Assembly (NCBI RefSeq): GCF_950295315.1
Contig: NC_080181.1
Location: 40,453,375-40,517,374, forward strand
Length of the DNA: 64,000 nt
Reading direction: 5' to 3'
From: Erinaceus europaeus
Taxonomy: Eukaryota > Chordata > Mammalia > Eulipotyphla > Erinaceidae
This document shows positions 42,985-54,715 of this stretch, in pieces (the first letter of the stretch is position 1; every line of letters starts with the position of its first letter). The notes beneath the pieces were generated by a model. That model was not told the origin of the DNA. It ran no database searches and worked only from the letters and a program-made list of their open reading frames with translations. The position numbers and the translations under genes were made by a program.

Positions 42985-43135
42985 TACTGGTCTATTGAAC
43001 CAAAGCAAAGGACTCTGGGGAGGAAGGGGGAAGGAGGATAGGAAAAAAAACGGGGGGGGGGCTATTTATGATGACATGTATATTTTTTATACTGATTGTA
43101 CTGTAAAGCATTAACTCCCTCAATAAACAAAATAT
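42985..43135 (+). mobile_element. L1 3' UTR fragment
   Basis: It reads 'gaaccaaagcaaaggactct' and 'gtaaagcattaactccctca', ending in AATAAA-like sequence. Confidence 0.75.
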
Positions 43136-43139
43136 GCTC

Positions 43140-43510
43140 TCTCCATAAATGGAATATTATTGAGTCTTTAAAAGGATGTTCTGATATATGCTATGTGAAT
43201 AAACCTTAGCATCATGCTGAATGAAAAAATAAAGTCTAGTCACAAAAGACAAAAGCTGTAGGTCAGCACTTAAATAGGGTTCCCAGAGTCATCCCATTCC
43301 TAAAGGCAGACAATGAAATAGTGGCTTCCAGGCCCTGAAGGGATGCAAGTGGGGAATCAGTGTTGAATGAGGACTGTGCTTGGCATGCTGACAAAAAATA
43401 CCTACCCTATGGAGAAATGGTGTGTTTGCCAGACAACTCTGGATGAGGTTGCACCACTGACCTGTATATCTAAAAATGTTAAGTGTTACTTTGTGATTAT
43501 TTTACAATGA
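43140..43510 (+). mobile_element. Ancient mammalian L1 (L1M-type) 3' UTR
   Basis: The order 'ataaatggaatattattgag', 'gtcacaaaagacaaaagctg', 'gaaatagtggcttccaggcc', 'gatgaggttgcaccactgac' and 'ctgtatatctaaaaatgtta' is that of pan-mammalian L1M 3' ends. It is heavily diverged. Confidence 0.75.
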
Positions 43511-43925
43511 ATACAAAAATCTTTTTGATAAAAGTTAGAACACCTTCCTTTATAATGGTGTATGTAGGAATCATTTTTCTTGAAACTCTCCAGCTGTCCT
43601 CTCTCTTCTTGGGGATGTTTCTAGACTTCCTGGTGGAGGGAGAAAGCATCAGAGCTGGTCTGAGATAGGGAAGAGTCCCTGGCTTTCTACCAAGGACTTC
43701 AATAAAGGAGAGTTTGTTTTCCACACACCTCAATCTGACTTTCTAACTTAGTTCCCAGCCTACGGCCCTGTCTAATGCCTACTAGGCAAGTGGATGTGTC
43801 AGTTCAGGACTTTGGACAAGGCTTCCAAAGAGTCATTGTTTCTTGTTTTGTCTGGGTTTCTTTTTCTTTCTTTCTTTTTTTTTTTTCTTTTGGTTTGTTT
43901 TGTTTTGTTCATTTGGTTAGGGGTT
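43511..43925. other. Single-copy sequence with poly(T)
   Basis: A T-rich stretch lies at 43860-43910. No gene or repeat family is recognised. Confidence 0.45.
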
Positions 43926-44150
43926 TTTAAAATATACTATTTATTTGTTATTGAATAGAAACAGAGAGAAATTTAGAGTGGAAGAGATAGAGAGGGAATG
44001 AGGTAGAGACACATCTACAACCCTACTTCACTCCTCTCGTAAAGGGTCCCCCTGCGGGCGGGAGCCAGAGGCTTGAACCTAGGTCCTTGTGCACTGTAAT
44101 GTGTGCATTTAATCGGGTGCTCCACCACCTGGCCCCTTAAAATATATTCT
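43926..44150 (-). mobile_element. SINE-A, reverse
   Basis: It reads 'ttgttattgaatagaaacag', 'aggcttgaacctaggtcctt' and 'ctccaccacctggcccc'. The direct repeat 'ttaaaatata' flanks it. Confidence 0.92.
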
Positions 44151-44285
44151 TAGAGATTTTATTTATTGAAAAGGACAGAGAATTTGAGAGAGGAGGGGGA
44201 GATAGGTAGAAAGACAGAGAAACATTTGCAGACATACTTCACTTCTCAGAAGCTCCCTGCCCCCTGGCCCAGCCTCTGATCCCTT
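44151..44285 (-). mobile_element. Older SINE, reverse, hosting the previous one
   Basis: It reads 'ttagagattttatttattga', a GA-rich middle and 'acttcacttctcagaagctc'. It is diverged and truncated. Confidence 0.6.
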
Positions 44286-45530
44286 CTAACAATGTCCTCC
44301 ACAGTGGCTGGTAAAGCTAGTATAATGGCATGGTAGAAGGATGCTTTATTTTTGTATGGTTTTAGTTGATATATTATTAATTAAGCACATATAGCTTGGT
44401 TTTTATCATCCCTGCAGCTTTACCACTCTGGTCTCACATACTGAAGGATGGATAGGAGGAGAGTGAGAGAAAAAGAGAGAGAGTCAATAACACCTAGTCT
44501 TCCTGCAACATGGTGGGGTCCAGATGCAAAACTGGGTCAGACTCACAGCAAAGCAAGCTTACCATCCAGGAGAGCTATTTTGCCACCCCTCAGAAAGAGA
44601 CAGAAGGTGAGAAGGGGAGGGAAAGACACCACAGCACAGATGCTTCCCAAAGTGTGACCAAGAATTTTCTGTACTTTATTCTAAATTGCTGAGGGAACCA
44701 AGACTCTCCTTTCTAGATCAAATTTCTCAGAGGACCAGTTGAGGAATAAGTGAGTGGGTAGAGTAGCCTCTTCTGAGGAAGCAGGGTTTACCCTTGACCC
44801 GGTAGTGGATGAGTGGGAGGAGCAGCCAAGTCCTGAGAAGAGCTGGAGCTGGGTAGCTCCTGTGTTGTGACTTGCTGGTTCCCCACCCTTCCTTCTCACC
44901 CATGAGAGGAGGTACCAGGGAAACCCTGAACCCATTCAGACTCCCAGGGAAAAGACTTTCAGGGAAGGAGGAAATGAGAGAAAATGTGCTGGATCTCACT
45001 AGCAAGCTAAGAACTGGGAATTGAAACCACAGCAAAATAACTGGAATGGGTGTGTTTTTACCAGAGAAGGATGTGGTCAGAGCAATTTCTGAATGGGTGA
45101 ACCACTGTTAGAAAATGGCCATGGCATTTCTGACTCTCCACATGAAAATGTTTGGAACAGAAACGGGGAAAAAAAAGAAAAGGAGAAAAAGAAAGAAAGA
45201 AAAAAGTAGTCTTATACCAATAAAAATAGCAGAGCCTCAGTGTTTTAAAAGCAGTGCAGTGCATCAAAATAACAGTCCAACCCTCAAAAATATCTCTCTG
45301 CACCAAAATAGCCCAAGGCCTGAAAGAATTCAGAGAGAAGTGGGTCAGGGTACATGAAACAGCTACTTATCTGGAGGGGGACAGGGAGAAGGGGCCAGGC
45401 AGAGGTAGAGGAAAGGGTCCCACAGTCCCTCCCACCATCATGCTCTGAGACTCCATCAGTAAGAAAAGAGAACTCAGTGTATCTTTGATGGTCTTATTTT
45501 CTTCCTTCCTCTCCCTTTCCTTCCTCCCTT
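44286..45530. other. Single-copy sequence
   Basis: This is the longest stretch with little repeat. I see no splice-flanked ORF or conserved domain in it. Confidence 0.5.
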
Positions 45531-45534
45531 TCTT

Positions 45535-45536
45535 TC

Positions 45537-45584
<48 letters not shown>
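45535..45584. repeat. (TTTC)n microsatellite
   Basis: About 12 TTTC units, the A-rich tail of a reverse SINE that runs into the gap. Confidence 0.95.
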
Positions 45585-45620
45585 TGCCACCAGAGGTATT
45601 GCTGAGGTTCAATGCCTGCC
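45585..45620 (-). mobile_element. SINE 3' module cut by the gap
   Basis: 'gccaccagaggtattgctga' followed by 'ggttcaatgcctgcc' is the reverse SINE 3' module. The rest would lie in the unsequenced bases. Confidence 0.7.
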
Positions 45621-45820
45621 NNNNNNNNNNNNNNNNNNNNNNNNNNNNNNNNNNNNNNNNNNNNNNNNNNNNNNNNNNNNNNNNNNNNNNNNNNNNNNNN
45701 NNNNNNNNNNNNNNNNNNNNNNNNNNNNNNNNNNNNNNNNNNNNNNNNNNNNNNNNNNNNNNNNNNNNNNNNNNNNNNNNNNNNNNNNNNNNNNNNNNNN
45801 NNNNNNNNNNNNNNNNNNNN
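45621..45820. other. Assembly gap (200 N)
   Basis: Exactly 200 undetermined bases. The left flank is a reverse SINE, so the gap probably hides the remainder of that element. Confidence 0.98.
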
Positions 45821-46590
45821 GGGATTTTATTTCCTCAAACAAAAATGAAAGATAAAATGCCGAGACTCTTCAGGGAATTAAAGTTATTTAAAAGACAAAC
45901 ACTGGGTATTTATATTGCTGACTTGCTCAACTGTGCTTATCTCTGGGCCAATTTGACATCTCATTTTCAATTTCCACAAAAACCCTTTGCATTTGTCACT
46001 AAAACACATTTGCCAATAATGTCACTCCTTGAGTGAATACATATATCTTGGTGTCTTGATGCTATGATAGATCAAATGTTAAGAGACGGTGTTTTGTTAT
46101 TGTTGTTTTGCTTGAATGATACAATCTCGGCCTTGTATGGTGCTCCATTTCATTTGTAAATGTCCTCTTGATGGCTCTCTCTTGCAGAAAACTCTATTAG
46201 ACCACAAATTTTTCCACGGCTGCTGCATCTCACACTGGTGCAGAACATGGTGTTGTTGTGACTTGGAGGACATCAAATTAAGTTGAGTGTTTTGAGGAGA
46301 AATTGCTTATGGGAAAGTCACAGGTTTTAAGGAAAATAGAATCATGGCACACAGGAGTTGAACATTTAGGATGTCAGTGAACATTCTTTAGGAATCTGAT
46401 AAAACTCCTCCAGCTACTCTCCTGGACACTAGCAAAACCCCAGAGCCTGGATAGACACCATCTTTGTTTTTTTAAGCCCTTTCACTGTAAATGCTGATTT
46501 TAGACAAGGACATTCTTTGACTGAGGGTGGAATGTTATTGGAAATAGCTTTAGTTCAAACATTCCAGTACCCTGTCTAATGCATTGTATG

Positions 46591-46592
<2 letters not shown>
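45821..46592. other. Single-copy sequence
   Basis: No gene or repeat family is recognised. Confidence 0.5.

Positions 46593-46654
<62 letters not shown>
46593..46654. repeat. (GT)n microsatellite
   Basis: About 31 GT units. Confidence 0.97.
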
Positions 46655-46657
<3 letters not shown>

Positions 46658-46659
46658 TA

Positions 46660-46960
46660 ATAGTGGGTAACAAGACTGGAGGATTTTAAGGTATGGTACC
46701 ACACCACACCCACAACCAAAGTTCTGTGTCCCCACTTTCCCAATGATAACCATCATAATTCTTACAAAATCTAAGAGACAGTTTGTTTGCTTCAGATATT
46801 GTGGTTGTTTGTTTGTTTGGCTGCTTGGTTGGGTTGGGTTGAGTTTGGTCTTTGTCAGTTCATATTTACCATTTCTCTAGATTCCACATATAAGTGAAGC
46901 CATCTGGTAGTGGTTTTTTCATCTCTTTATTTATTTTGCTAAGACACAACAAGAAACTTA
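46660..46960 (-). mobile_element. Old L1 3' UTR, reverse
   Basis: The block 'attccacatataagtgaagc' with 'catctggtagtgg' is a typical reversed L1 3' UTR phrase. The rest is diverged. Confidence 0.55.
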
Positions 46961-47051
46961 ATTTGTTCTCCACATTAACATTAGAAAGCTTTGTGAATTA
47001 AGTATCTGAAAGAAAATTATATGATTGAAGACAGTTAACTGATTGGGATAC

Positions 47052-47498
47052 TTTTTTTGCTTTTATTATTGGATGGAGACAGAAATTGAGAGGGGGAGTC
47101 GGGTAGTAGTGCAGTGGGTTAAGCACAGGTGGCACAAATACAAGGACCGGCAAAAGGATCCCGGTTCGAGCCCCCAGCTCCCCACCTGCAGGGGGGTCGC
47201 TTCACAAGAGGTGAAGCAGGTCTGCAGGTGTCTTTCTCTCCCCTTCTCTGTCTTCCCCTCCTCTCTCCATTTCTCTCTGTCCTATCCAACAACATCAACA
47301 ACAATAAAAAAAATTTTTTTAAAAAGAAAGAAATTGAGAGGGGAGGAAGAGAGATAGAGAGGGAGAGAGACACCTGCAGGCCTGCTTCACCACTCATGAA
47401 GCTTTCCCCCTGCAGGTGGGGGACCAGGGGCTTGAACCTGGGTCTTTGTGCATTGCAGTGTGTGCACTCAACCAGGTGCACCACCACCGGCCCCCTGG
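47052..47498 (-). mobile_element. SINE-A, reverse, interrupted by SINE-B
   Basis: The left piece is 'ttattattggatggagacag'. The right piece, 47330-47498, runs through 'ggcttgaacctgggtctttg' to 'caccaccaccggccccc'. Confidence 0.92.
47096..47327 (+). mobile_element. SINE-B nested in SINE-A
   Basis: It reads 'gagtcgggtagtagtgcagt', 'cccggttcgagcccccagc' and a short CAA/AAT tail. The direct repeat 'agaaattgagagggg' lies at about 47081 and 47329. Confidence 0.95.
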
Positions 47499-47499
47499 G

Positions 47500-48260
47500 G
47501 TACATGTTTTATACATCTTTGATCTCTGTCCTACTCATTGCCTGGCTCTCTGTTTCTATCCTGATAAATCTGGAAGTTGAAAGTCTGGCCTCTTCAGAAT
47601 TTTTCTCTCCTCATGACCACAGTATATTTGGGGTAATAAGGCCACGTGTTTAAAGGTTCATCACACATAAACCCAAAAAAGAATTGAGAAGAAAGCATGA
47701 TTTTTCAGGAATTTTAAACTTTATTCAGAAAAATTGGGAACATCCATGTGTTGATGTACACATGTGCCGAGGGAGAGGGGGGTGGAGAATGAGCAAGAAC
47801 CACTTATTCACATATTGGCAGGCCCAACACACCCATAATGAGTTCTTTTTATAAATTTCCAGCCCCAGCTTTCCTTCCTTTCTAAGCCATACCTACACCT
47901 GTTACCACTGCCATTCCATATGCAATACCTATTTCCTTCCCCCTTCCCCCCTATAACATAGGAAATATGAGTGTTCTGGCATGGTGCAGCAGTGTCTATG
48001 TCCCAGGCTCTTCCTGTCATTTTTCTGACTTCACCAATGGTGTCTCTGAGTTCTCCACAGAAACCAGTCAGTCAGTGCCTCAACCTTGTTCTTCTTGTTT
48101 GTCTCAATAGTTTGATAATTGGCTATTAAGGCTTAAACATGGAGCTTGCTCCCCACCTGTCAGAACATTTCTGGAAGAAAGAATTCTAATAAAATAAGAC
48201 ATTTTGCAGTGGCAACCCTCTAGGAAGTAATCAAAGTATGATTTTATTTTAGAAAAGCAG
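47500..48260. other. Single-copy sequence
   Basis: No gene or repeat family is confidently recognised. 47780-48060 may be a diverged repeat. Confidence 0.4.
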
Positions 48261-48261
48261 T

Positions 48262-49187
48262 TATTTTTTACATGTTATACATCAGACAAGAGGCTAATAA
48301 CCAAACTATATAAAGAGCTCACCAAACTCAGCAACAAGAAAAAAAATGACCACATCCGAAAAATGGGGAGAGGATATGAACACAATATTCACCATAGACA
48401 AGATCCAAAAGGCCAACAAACATAAGAAAAAAATACTCCAAGTTACTGACTGTCAGGGAAATGCAAATAAAGGCAACAATGGGATACCACTTCACTCATG
48501 TGAGAATGTGTTACATCAGAAAAGGTAGCAGAAACAAATGCTGGAGAGGTTGTGGAGATAAAGGAACCTTCCTGCACTGTTGGTGGGAATGTCAATTAGT
48601 CCAACCCCTGTAGAGAGCAGTCTGGCAAATTCTCCAAAGGCTAGAAGTAGACCTTCCCTATGACCCTGCAATTCCTCTCCTAGGGATATATCCTAAGGAA
48701 TCAAACATCATAGGATCACAATTTGTTAATAGCCAAAACCTGGAAGCAACCCAGGCATCCAACAACAGATGAGTGACTGAGTAAGCTGTGGTATATATAC
48801 ATAATGGAATACTACTCATATTAAAAATGGTGAATTCATCTTCTTCAACCCATCTTGGATGGAGCTTAAAGAAATCATGTTAAGTAAGAAATCAGAAAGA
48901 GAATGATGAATATGAGATGATCCCACTCATAGACAGAAGTTGAAAAACAAAATGAGAAAACACTAAGCAAAACTTGGAATGGAGTTGGTGTATTGCACTT
49001 GAAGTAAAAGACTCTGAGATGGGGGTTGGAGGTGGGATAGAGTTCAGGTCCTGGAACAGGATGGCAGAGGACCTAGTGGGGGTTATATTGTTATGTGGAA
49101 AACTGAGAAATGTTATGCATGGACAAACTATTGAATTTACTGTTGACTGTAAAACATTAATCCCTCAATAAAAACAATTTTTTTAAA
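48262..49187 (+). mobile_element. L1, 5'-truncated, ORF2 end plus 3' UTR
   Basis: It starts 'atgttatacatcagacaaga', equivalent to about 5907 of the L1 at 4.6-6.8 kb. The ORF2 C-terminal region is interrupted by stops. The zinc-knuckle region can be seen near 48540-48590. It ends 'taatccctcaataaaaacaa'. Confidence 0.93.
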
Positions 49188-49202
49188 AAATGAAGAAAAA
49201 CT

Positions 49203-49548
49203 GGGGTTAAGCGGTGGCGCAGCGGATTAAGCGCACTTGGTGCAAAGCTCAAGGACCGGCGTAAGGATCCCAGTTCGAGCCCCTGGCTCCCCACCTGCAG
49301 GGGAGTCACTTCACAGGCGGTGAAGCAGGTCTGCGGGTGTCTATCTTTCTCTCCTCCTCTCTGTCTTCCCCTCCTCTCTCCATTTCTCTCTGTCCCATCC
49401 AACAATGAACAACATCAACAATGGTAATAATAATAACCACAATGAGGCTACAACAACAAGGGCAACAAAAGGGGGGAAAAGTGGCCTCCAGGAGAGGTGG
49501 ATTCGTGGTGCAGGCATCCAGCCCAGCAATAACCCTGGAAAAAATAAA
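49203..49548 (+). mobile_element. SINE-B, long form
   Basis: It has head 'aagcggtggcgcagcggatt', B box 'cagttcgagcccc', CAA/AAT tail, module 'ctccaggagaggtggattcg' and the end 'aataaccctgg'. It is little diverged, so it is young. Confidence 0.95.
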
Positions 49549-49559
49549 TAAATAAATGG

Positions 49560-49785
49560 AAGAAAAACAGGACAGGAGAGAAAACACAAAGCAGAACTTT
49601 TACTGTAGTTGGTGTTTTGTACCAAAGTAAAAGACTCAGGTTGTGGGGTCCTGGAATATGATGGCAGAGGGGAACCTAGAGGGTTTAATTGTTATGTGGC
49701 AATGTTATGCATGTTCAAACTATTGTATTTTACTTTTGACTGTAAACCATTAATCCCTCAATAAAAAAATTTTACAAAGTAAATA
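49560..49785 (+). mobile_element. L1 3' UTR
   Basis: It reads 'gagaaaacacaaagcagaac', 'taccaaagtaaaagactcag' and 'aaccattaatccctcaataa'. Confidence 0.9.
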
Positions 49786-49987
49786 AAAAAAAGAAAAGAA
49801 GTTGCTTTCTTGTAGTGAATGAGATATTTAGGAGCAGGGAGGGGATAACAAAGCCAGACATTTGATTAAAATTGCATCTCTGATTGAAGTCAGGGACTGG
49901 GATCTAAAAAGAAAAGAAATCAATGTCTAGGATCCAGCTATTTTTATGTCACTTTTCTAGCCAAGAAGGAGTTTCACAAAAGCAAAG

Positions 49988-50640
49988 ACTTCTGTCTATG
50001 AGTAAGACCATCCCATATTCATCCTTTTGTTTCTGACTTATCTCACTTAACATGATATCTTCAAGCTCCATCCAAGATGTGGTAAACAAGGTGAATTCAC
50101 CATTTTTAATAGCTGATTAGTATTCCATTGTGTATATATACCACAACTTACTCAGCCACTCATCTGTTGTTGAACACCTGGGTTACTTCCGGGTTTGGGC
50201 TATTACAAATTGTGCTGCTATAAACATAAGTATATATAAATCTTTTTGGATGGGTGTGTTTGGTTTTTTAGGAGATATCTGCAAGAGAGGAATTGCAGGG
50301 TCATAGGGAAGGTCCACTTCTAGCCTTCTGAGAGTTCTCCAGACTGCTCTCCACAGGGGTTGGACCAATTGACATTCTCACCAGCAGTGCAGGAAGGTTC
50401 ATTTGTCCCCACAACCTCTGCAGCATTTGTTACCTTTTCTGATGTATGACATTCTCACAGGAGTGAAGTGGTATCTCATTAATTCTATTTGGATTTCTCT
50501 GACAATCAAGGACTTGGAGAATTTTTTTCTTATGTTTGTTGGCCTTTTATATCTCATCTGTGGTGAATATTGTGTTCATATCCTCTCTATATTTTTTGGA
50601 TGTGGTGATTTGTCTTCTTGTTGCTGAGTTTGGTGAGCTA
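49988..50640 (-). mobile_element. L1 ORF2 end and proximal 3' UTR, reverse
   Basis: It runs from 'cttctgtctatgagtaagac' through 'ccattgtgtatatataccac' and 'ccaattgacattctcaccag' to 'ttgctgagtttggtgagct'. Its distal 3' UTR and tail are missing. Confidence 0.92.
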
Positions 50641-50644
50641 AAAG

Positions 50645-51000
50645 CAAAGCATCAGAGGTGGTGAGTGGTGCTGGTTGTATATATAGCACTAGATGGCACT
50701 ATTGTCCATGCTACAGACCCCCACCCCCATATGGGTTTGTTAGACTTCCCTGTGAGGAGGAGGGCTCAGTGCACTTTGGAGTCATGGCCTGCCACCAGAG
50801 AAGCATCCCTAAGAGTCCCTCCTCAGCTGGGACTGGGAAGCCTGGGCTTTGGTTTATGCTTCTTTTTTTTTTTTTTTTTAAGAGAAGCCACAGGATTCTA
50901 AAGGGAGGATGAATTTTGTTGATAAGTAGGAATGAGTAGCAGACAAGATAGCTTACATGAGAGGATGCCTGTTTTTGTGATGTTTGAGAATATGCAGATT
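50645..51000. other. Single-copy sequence with poly(T)
   Basis: A T-run lies at 50862-50879. No gene is recognised. Confidence 0.45.
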
Positions 51001-51002
51001 TG

Positions 51003-52400
51003 AGGCCCCACGTGGAGATTGATGCGCCTGGATAAATGCTCACATGGCAGTGCACAAGGACCCATGCTGAAGCCCCCGGTCCCCACCTTCAGGGGGAAAG
51101 CTTCACAAGTGCTAAAGCAGGGCTGCTGGTGTCTCCGTGTCTCTTCCCTGTCTTTTTATATATGTATATATTGGAAGTATTGACAAGACCATAGGATAAG
51201 AGGGGTACAATTCCATACAATTCCCACCACCAGAACTTCGTATTGAATTTCTTCCCCTGGTAGTTTTCCCATTCTTTATCCCTCAGGAAATATGGAACCA
51301 GGGTCATTGTGGAATGCAGAAGGTAGAAGATCTGGCTTCTCTAATGGCTTCCCCATTGAACATGGGCATTGGCAGGTTGGTCCATATTCCCAGCCTGTCT
51401 CTCTCTTTCCCTAGTGAGGCAGGGGTCTGGGGAGGTAAGGTTCCAATACATTGATGGAGTCATCTGTCTAGGGGAGTTTGGTTGGCATCATGGTAGCATA
51501 TGGAACCTGGTGGTTGAAAAAAGTGTTAACATATAAAGCCAAACAAATTGTTGGATAATCATGAACCTAAAGGCTGGAATATTAAGGATAAAGATTTGGG
51601 GTCTCCATTTTGGGAAAAGCTAATAGGTCTATTTTAGGTATATTCCAAGGGACCCATGACCCTGTAGTTTTTGCCTGAGCCTGACATCTAACATGCAGTT
51701 GGCCTAAGTTATTGTCTGGGGAGATGGTGTCATAGTTGGAAAAGGACCAGAAAGCTGGATCAGGGAAGAAAGTAGCTCCCAAATATGAGAGAAGTGTATA
51801 AATATTATTAACTTGAAACTCCATATATTTGATCTGGGGCCCATAGTCAGCACAAGAGGCTATGTAACTTCTGCATCTCGGTAGGCCTGATCTGACATTC
51901 TATGGTCACAGCTAGGAACATCCCATAGGCTGCACTAATTTCAGGACCCATCAACCTCAGGTGATAGGTAGATTATGTTATCCAACCTCCCTTCAGAGAA
52001 TGGAACATTCCCTACCCTTGTTCATCCACATTGAGGGCAAGGTCCTATAATAGGGGCCCACAGAGGGGTCCATTATGTTGTTCCTGATGGAGATGACCAG
52101 TGATAGTGGTGAGAGGGATCTGTTAGAGGTCTAGGCCCATCATGTCTGTTTGGGAATCTCAGGACTCCCTGACTAGGATGATGGGATGACCTGATACTGA
52201 ATAAAGAGTCATCATTAAAGTATGCTAGTCTCTTGCCCTTATCCAGCTTTTGTAGTCCTTACTTTGTCTGACAAGGTTAGCTCTGGAGTGATTGAGGTAA
52301 GTGTAACAGGACAGAGGAACTTTCTTTCTATTTCTATCTACACCTCTCATCCCAATTTTTCTCTGTCCGTTATCCAATAAATAAATAAAGAAGTTTTTTA
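51003..52400 (+). mobile_element. SINE-A split by HLR-1
   Basis: The head is at 51003-51155 ('ggaaagcttcacaagtgcta', 'ccgtgtctcttccctgtct'). The tail is at about 52318-52400 ('ctctgtccgttatccaataa'). A 1.16-kb HLR-1 lies between. Confidence 0.85.
51156..52317 (-). mobile_element. HLR-1, about 1.16 kb
   Basis: It reads 'ccataggataagaggggtac', 'gaagagggagtagctccca'-type blocks, 'ggaatggaacattccctacc'-type blocks and 'aaggttagctctggagtg'. It is collinear with 58195-59372 and lacks the 10.4-10.8 kb 5' part. Confidence 0.92.
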
Positions 52401-52544
52401 AATATGAAGGTTTCATTCTACAGATCACACTGCACTACAGAAAGCTTCAGTGCCATAGTATCTTTTAGTCTCTCCTTATGTCTCTCTGTCTCTTTTCACT
52501 GGAAAAAAAAGTTGACCTACAGCAGTGAAGCCCCAGTAATAGTG

Positions 52545-52665
52545 ACAGAAAGAAAAAGAAAAAAGGAGGACGAGGTAGAAGAGAATGAGGAAGAGGAAGA
52601 GGAGTAGGAGAAGGAGTGGGAGGAAGAAGAGGAAGAGAAGGAGGAGGAGGGAGCCATAAGAAGGG
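52545..52665 (+). repeat. Purine-rich (GAA/GGA)n
   Basis: Imperfect GAAGA/GGAGGA triplets on the plus strand. Ser/Leu-rich reverse ORFs are artefacts. Confidence 0.93.
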
Positions 52666-52828
52666 ACTGCCATGGGGAGTTAGTAAGGGAACCTCCACCT
52701 CTCACCCCTCCTAGCACCAAGCTGAGTGCAGGAGGCTGAACCCCTTCAATTACTTCCTAGGATGGGTACATGACTCTGACACAGAAATCCCATTTCAGAC
52801 AACTATTAGCATCTTTAAGAGTACCTCA

Positions 52829-53104
52829 TGGGAGTCTAGCGGTAGCACAGCGGGTTAAGCGCACACGGTGCAAAGCACAAGGACTTGCGTAAGGATCCCG
52901 GTTCAAGCCCCCTGGTTCCCCACCTGCAGAGGAGTCACTTCACAGGTGGTGAAGCAGGTCATCAGGTGTCTATCTTTCCCTCCTCACCTCTGTCTTTCTC
53001 CTCCTCTCTCCATTTCTCTCTGTCCTATCTAACAATTACGACATCAATAAAAACAACAATAAAAAACAAAGACAACAAAAGGGAAAATAAATAAACATAA
53101 AAAA
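52829..53104 (+). mobile_element. SINE-B with target-site duplication
   Basis: It reads 'gggagtctagcggtagcaca', 'cccggttcaagccccctgg' and a CAA/AATAAA tail. The direct repeat 'agagtacctcat' lies at about 52818 and 53104. Confidence 0.95.
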
Positions 53105-53204
53105 GAGTACCTCATATGGGGTAAAAAAAAATAGCTCAGTGATCAACATGTACCTTGTTATGAGTGTGACACACATTTGAGCCCAGCACCACACAGGGTA
53201 ACTG

Positions 53205-53251
53205 TGTATGTGTGTGTGTATGTATGTATGTGTGTGTTGTGTGTGTGTGTG

Positions 53252-53280
<29 letters not shown>
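53205..53280. repeat. (TG)n(TCTG)n microsatellite
   Basis: TG, TATG and TCTG sub-arrays. Confidence 0.95.
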
Positions 53281-53282
<2 letters not shown>

Positions 53283-54230
53283 GAATGAAAAAAGAAAAAG
53301 GTCTGGTGCAGTGAAGTCAAACAGGTACACAATCTCAACTCAACAACAGCAACAACAAGCACTTTATAACTTTTGTCACCACTAGTTCTGGCTCCTAAGT
53401 CAGGTGGTATTTAGTTATTCCTGCTAGAAAAGTCAAAAGATGAAAGTTGAGAGAAAAAGGGGCTTGAGTTTAGTTCCACTCTGATTCTGGATTCATCAGC
53501 CCACATGCCAGCCCCCAGAGGTGCCAGGGAGGCCAAGGCCGACACTGCCACGTGCAAATGTGGGCTTTCAGCACTGTGCTACATGGTGCTATGGTTTAGG
53601 AGCAGGACAGCTAATACATCATCCATCTTGCCCTTTTTCAGGCTGGATGGGAAAGAAGTTTCTACAAAGGACTTTCAGCATCTCGCCTGAAAGCGGACAA
53701 AGCCTGGTTGGGCTCAGGTAGCCAGGATGCAGAATACCCACCCTCAATCCTCAACTCCATTCAGAGACCCAAGAACGTTTTTCAGTCTTTCGCTCCACCC
53801 TTCCACCTCCACACAGGCAGGCACTCCCAGGCCCAGGCAGGCAACGACTGTATTATTTTAAGCACCAAAATTTCCCAGAGCCCCAAATATTCTGAGAACT
53901 TGCAAAGAAAGCTATTCTGGGCCTGAATGATGACATTTCTCGCATAAGTAATAACTTCCTTGATTCCCAAGAGAAAAGTCTGCTCACTATGCCAGCATGT
54001 ACCTTTGCAAGGATATGGCTGATGGTGCTTGGGGAGGGAGGACCCCTGAGAGACAGTTCAGGAATTCGTGTTGCCACAAATATCTTGAAGAAAGGCATGT
54101 GCAGGTAAAGAACTTCTTTAAATTCTTTTGTCCTTTGACTCTTACATTCTCAGCCCACCATTGGCATGGAAATTGCATCTTTATGCTTCTGTAAGTCAGA
54201 ACCAGCTTCATATATGAAACAGACAAGAGA
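53281..54230. other. Single-copy sequence
   Basis: 53490-53830 is more GC-rich than its surroundings, but I find no convincing exon. Confidence 0.45.
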
Positions 54231-54234
54231 GAAT

Positions 54235-54530
54235 ATGTGTGTTCCGTAGACATTTGGAAATAATAATAGGTGTAGTGATGAACAAGAAAGGAAATGAAGC
54301 AGGACCATTGAAAAATAGGGAGAAAATAAATATACATAGATATAGATAGATAGATAGATAGATAGATAAATATAGAATCAGTCCATATTTGGTGACCAAG
54401 AGAATTATTGCAGTTTCCAGTGGAAGAGATGGGGACACAGAACTCTGGTGGTGGAAAGCATATGGAATTATGTCCCTATTATCTTACAGTTTCATATCAA
54501 TATTAAATCACTAATACAAAAAACTAAAGC
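54235..54530 (+). mobile_element. HLR-2 3' end
   Basis: It reads 'aaataataataggtgtagtg', GATA units at 54337-54367, 'cagaactctggtggtggaaa' and 'tattaaatcactaatacaaa'. Confidence 0.88.
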
Positions 54531-54715
54531 AGCACTCACATTACAGTACACAAGGACCCAGGTTCAAGCCCCTGGTCCCCACCTACAGGGGGAAAGCTTC
54601 ACAAGTGGTTAAACAGGCTCTCTTGTCTCTCTCCCTCTCTATCTCATCTCCCTCCTTCAATTTCTGTCTGTCTATCCAATAATAGATAAATAAAAATATA
54701 TTTAAAAGCTAAAAA
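54531..54715 (+). mobile_element. SINE-A, 5'-truncated
   Basis: It reads 'cacattacagtacacaagga', 'caggttcaagcccctggtcc' and 'gtctatccaataatagataa'. It abuts the HLR-2 tail. Confidence 0.9.

Noticed and set aside
45485..46036. 183-residue ORF through the gap
   Set aside because: It depends on N bases being treated as coding and starts in a (TTTC)n array.
53505..53721. Overlapping ORFs in a GC-richer segment
   Set aside because: They are short, in two frames, without recognisable domain or clear splice context, so they are left unannotated.
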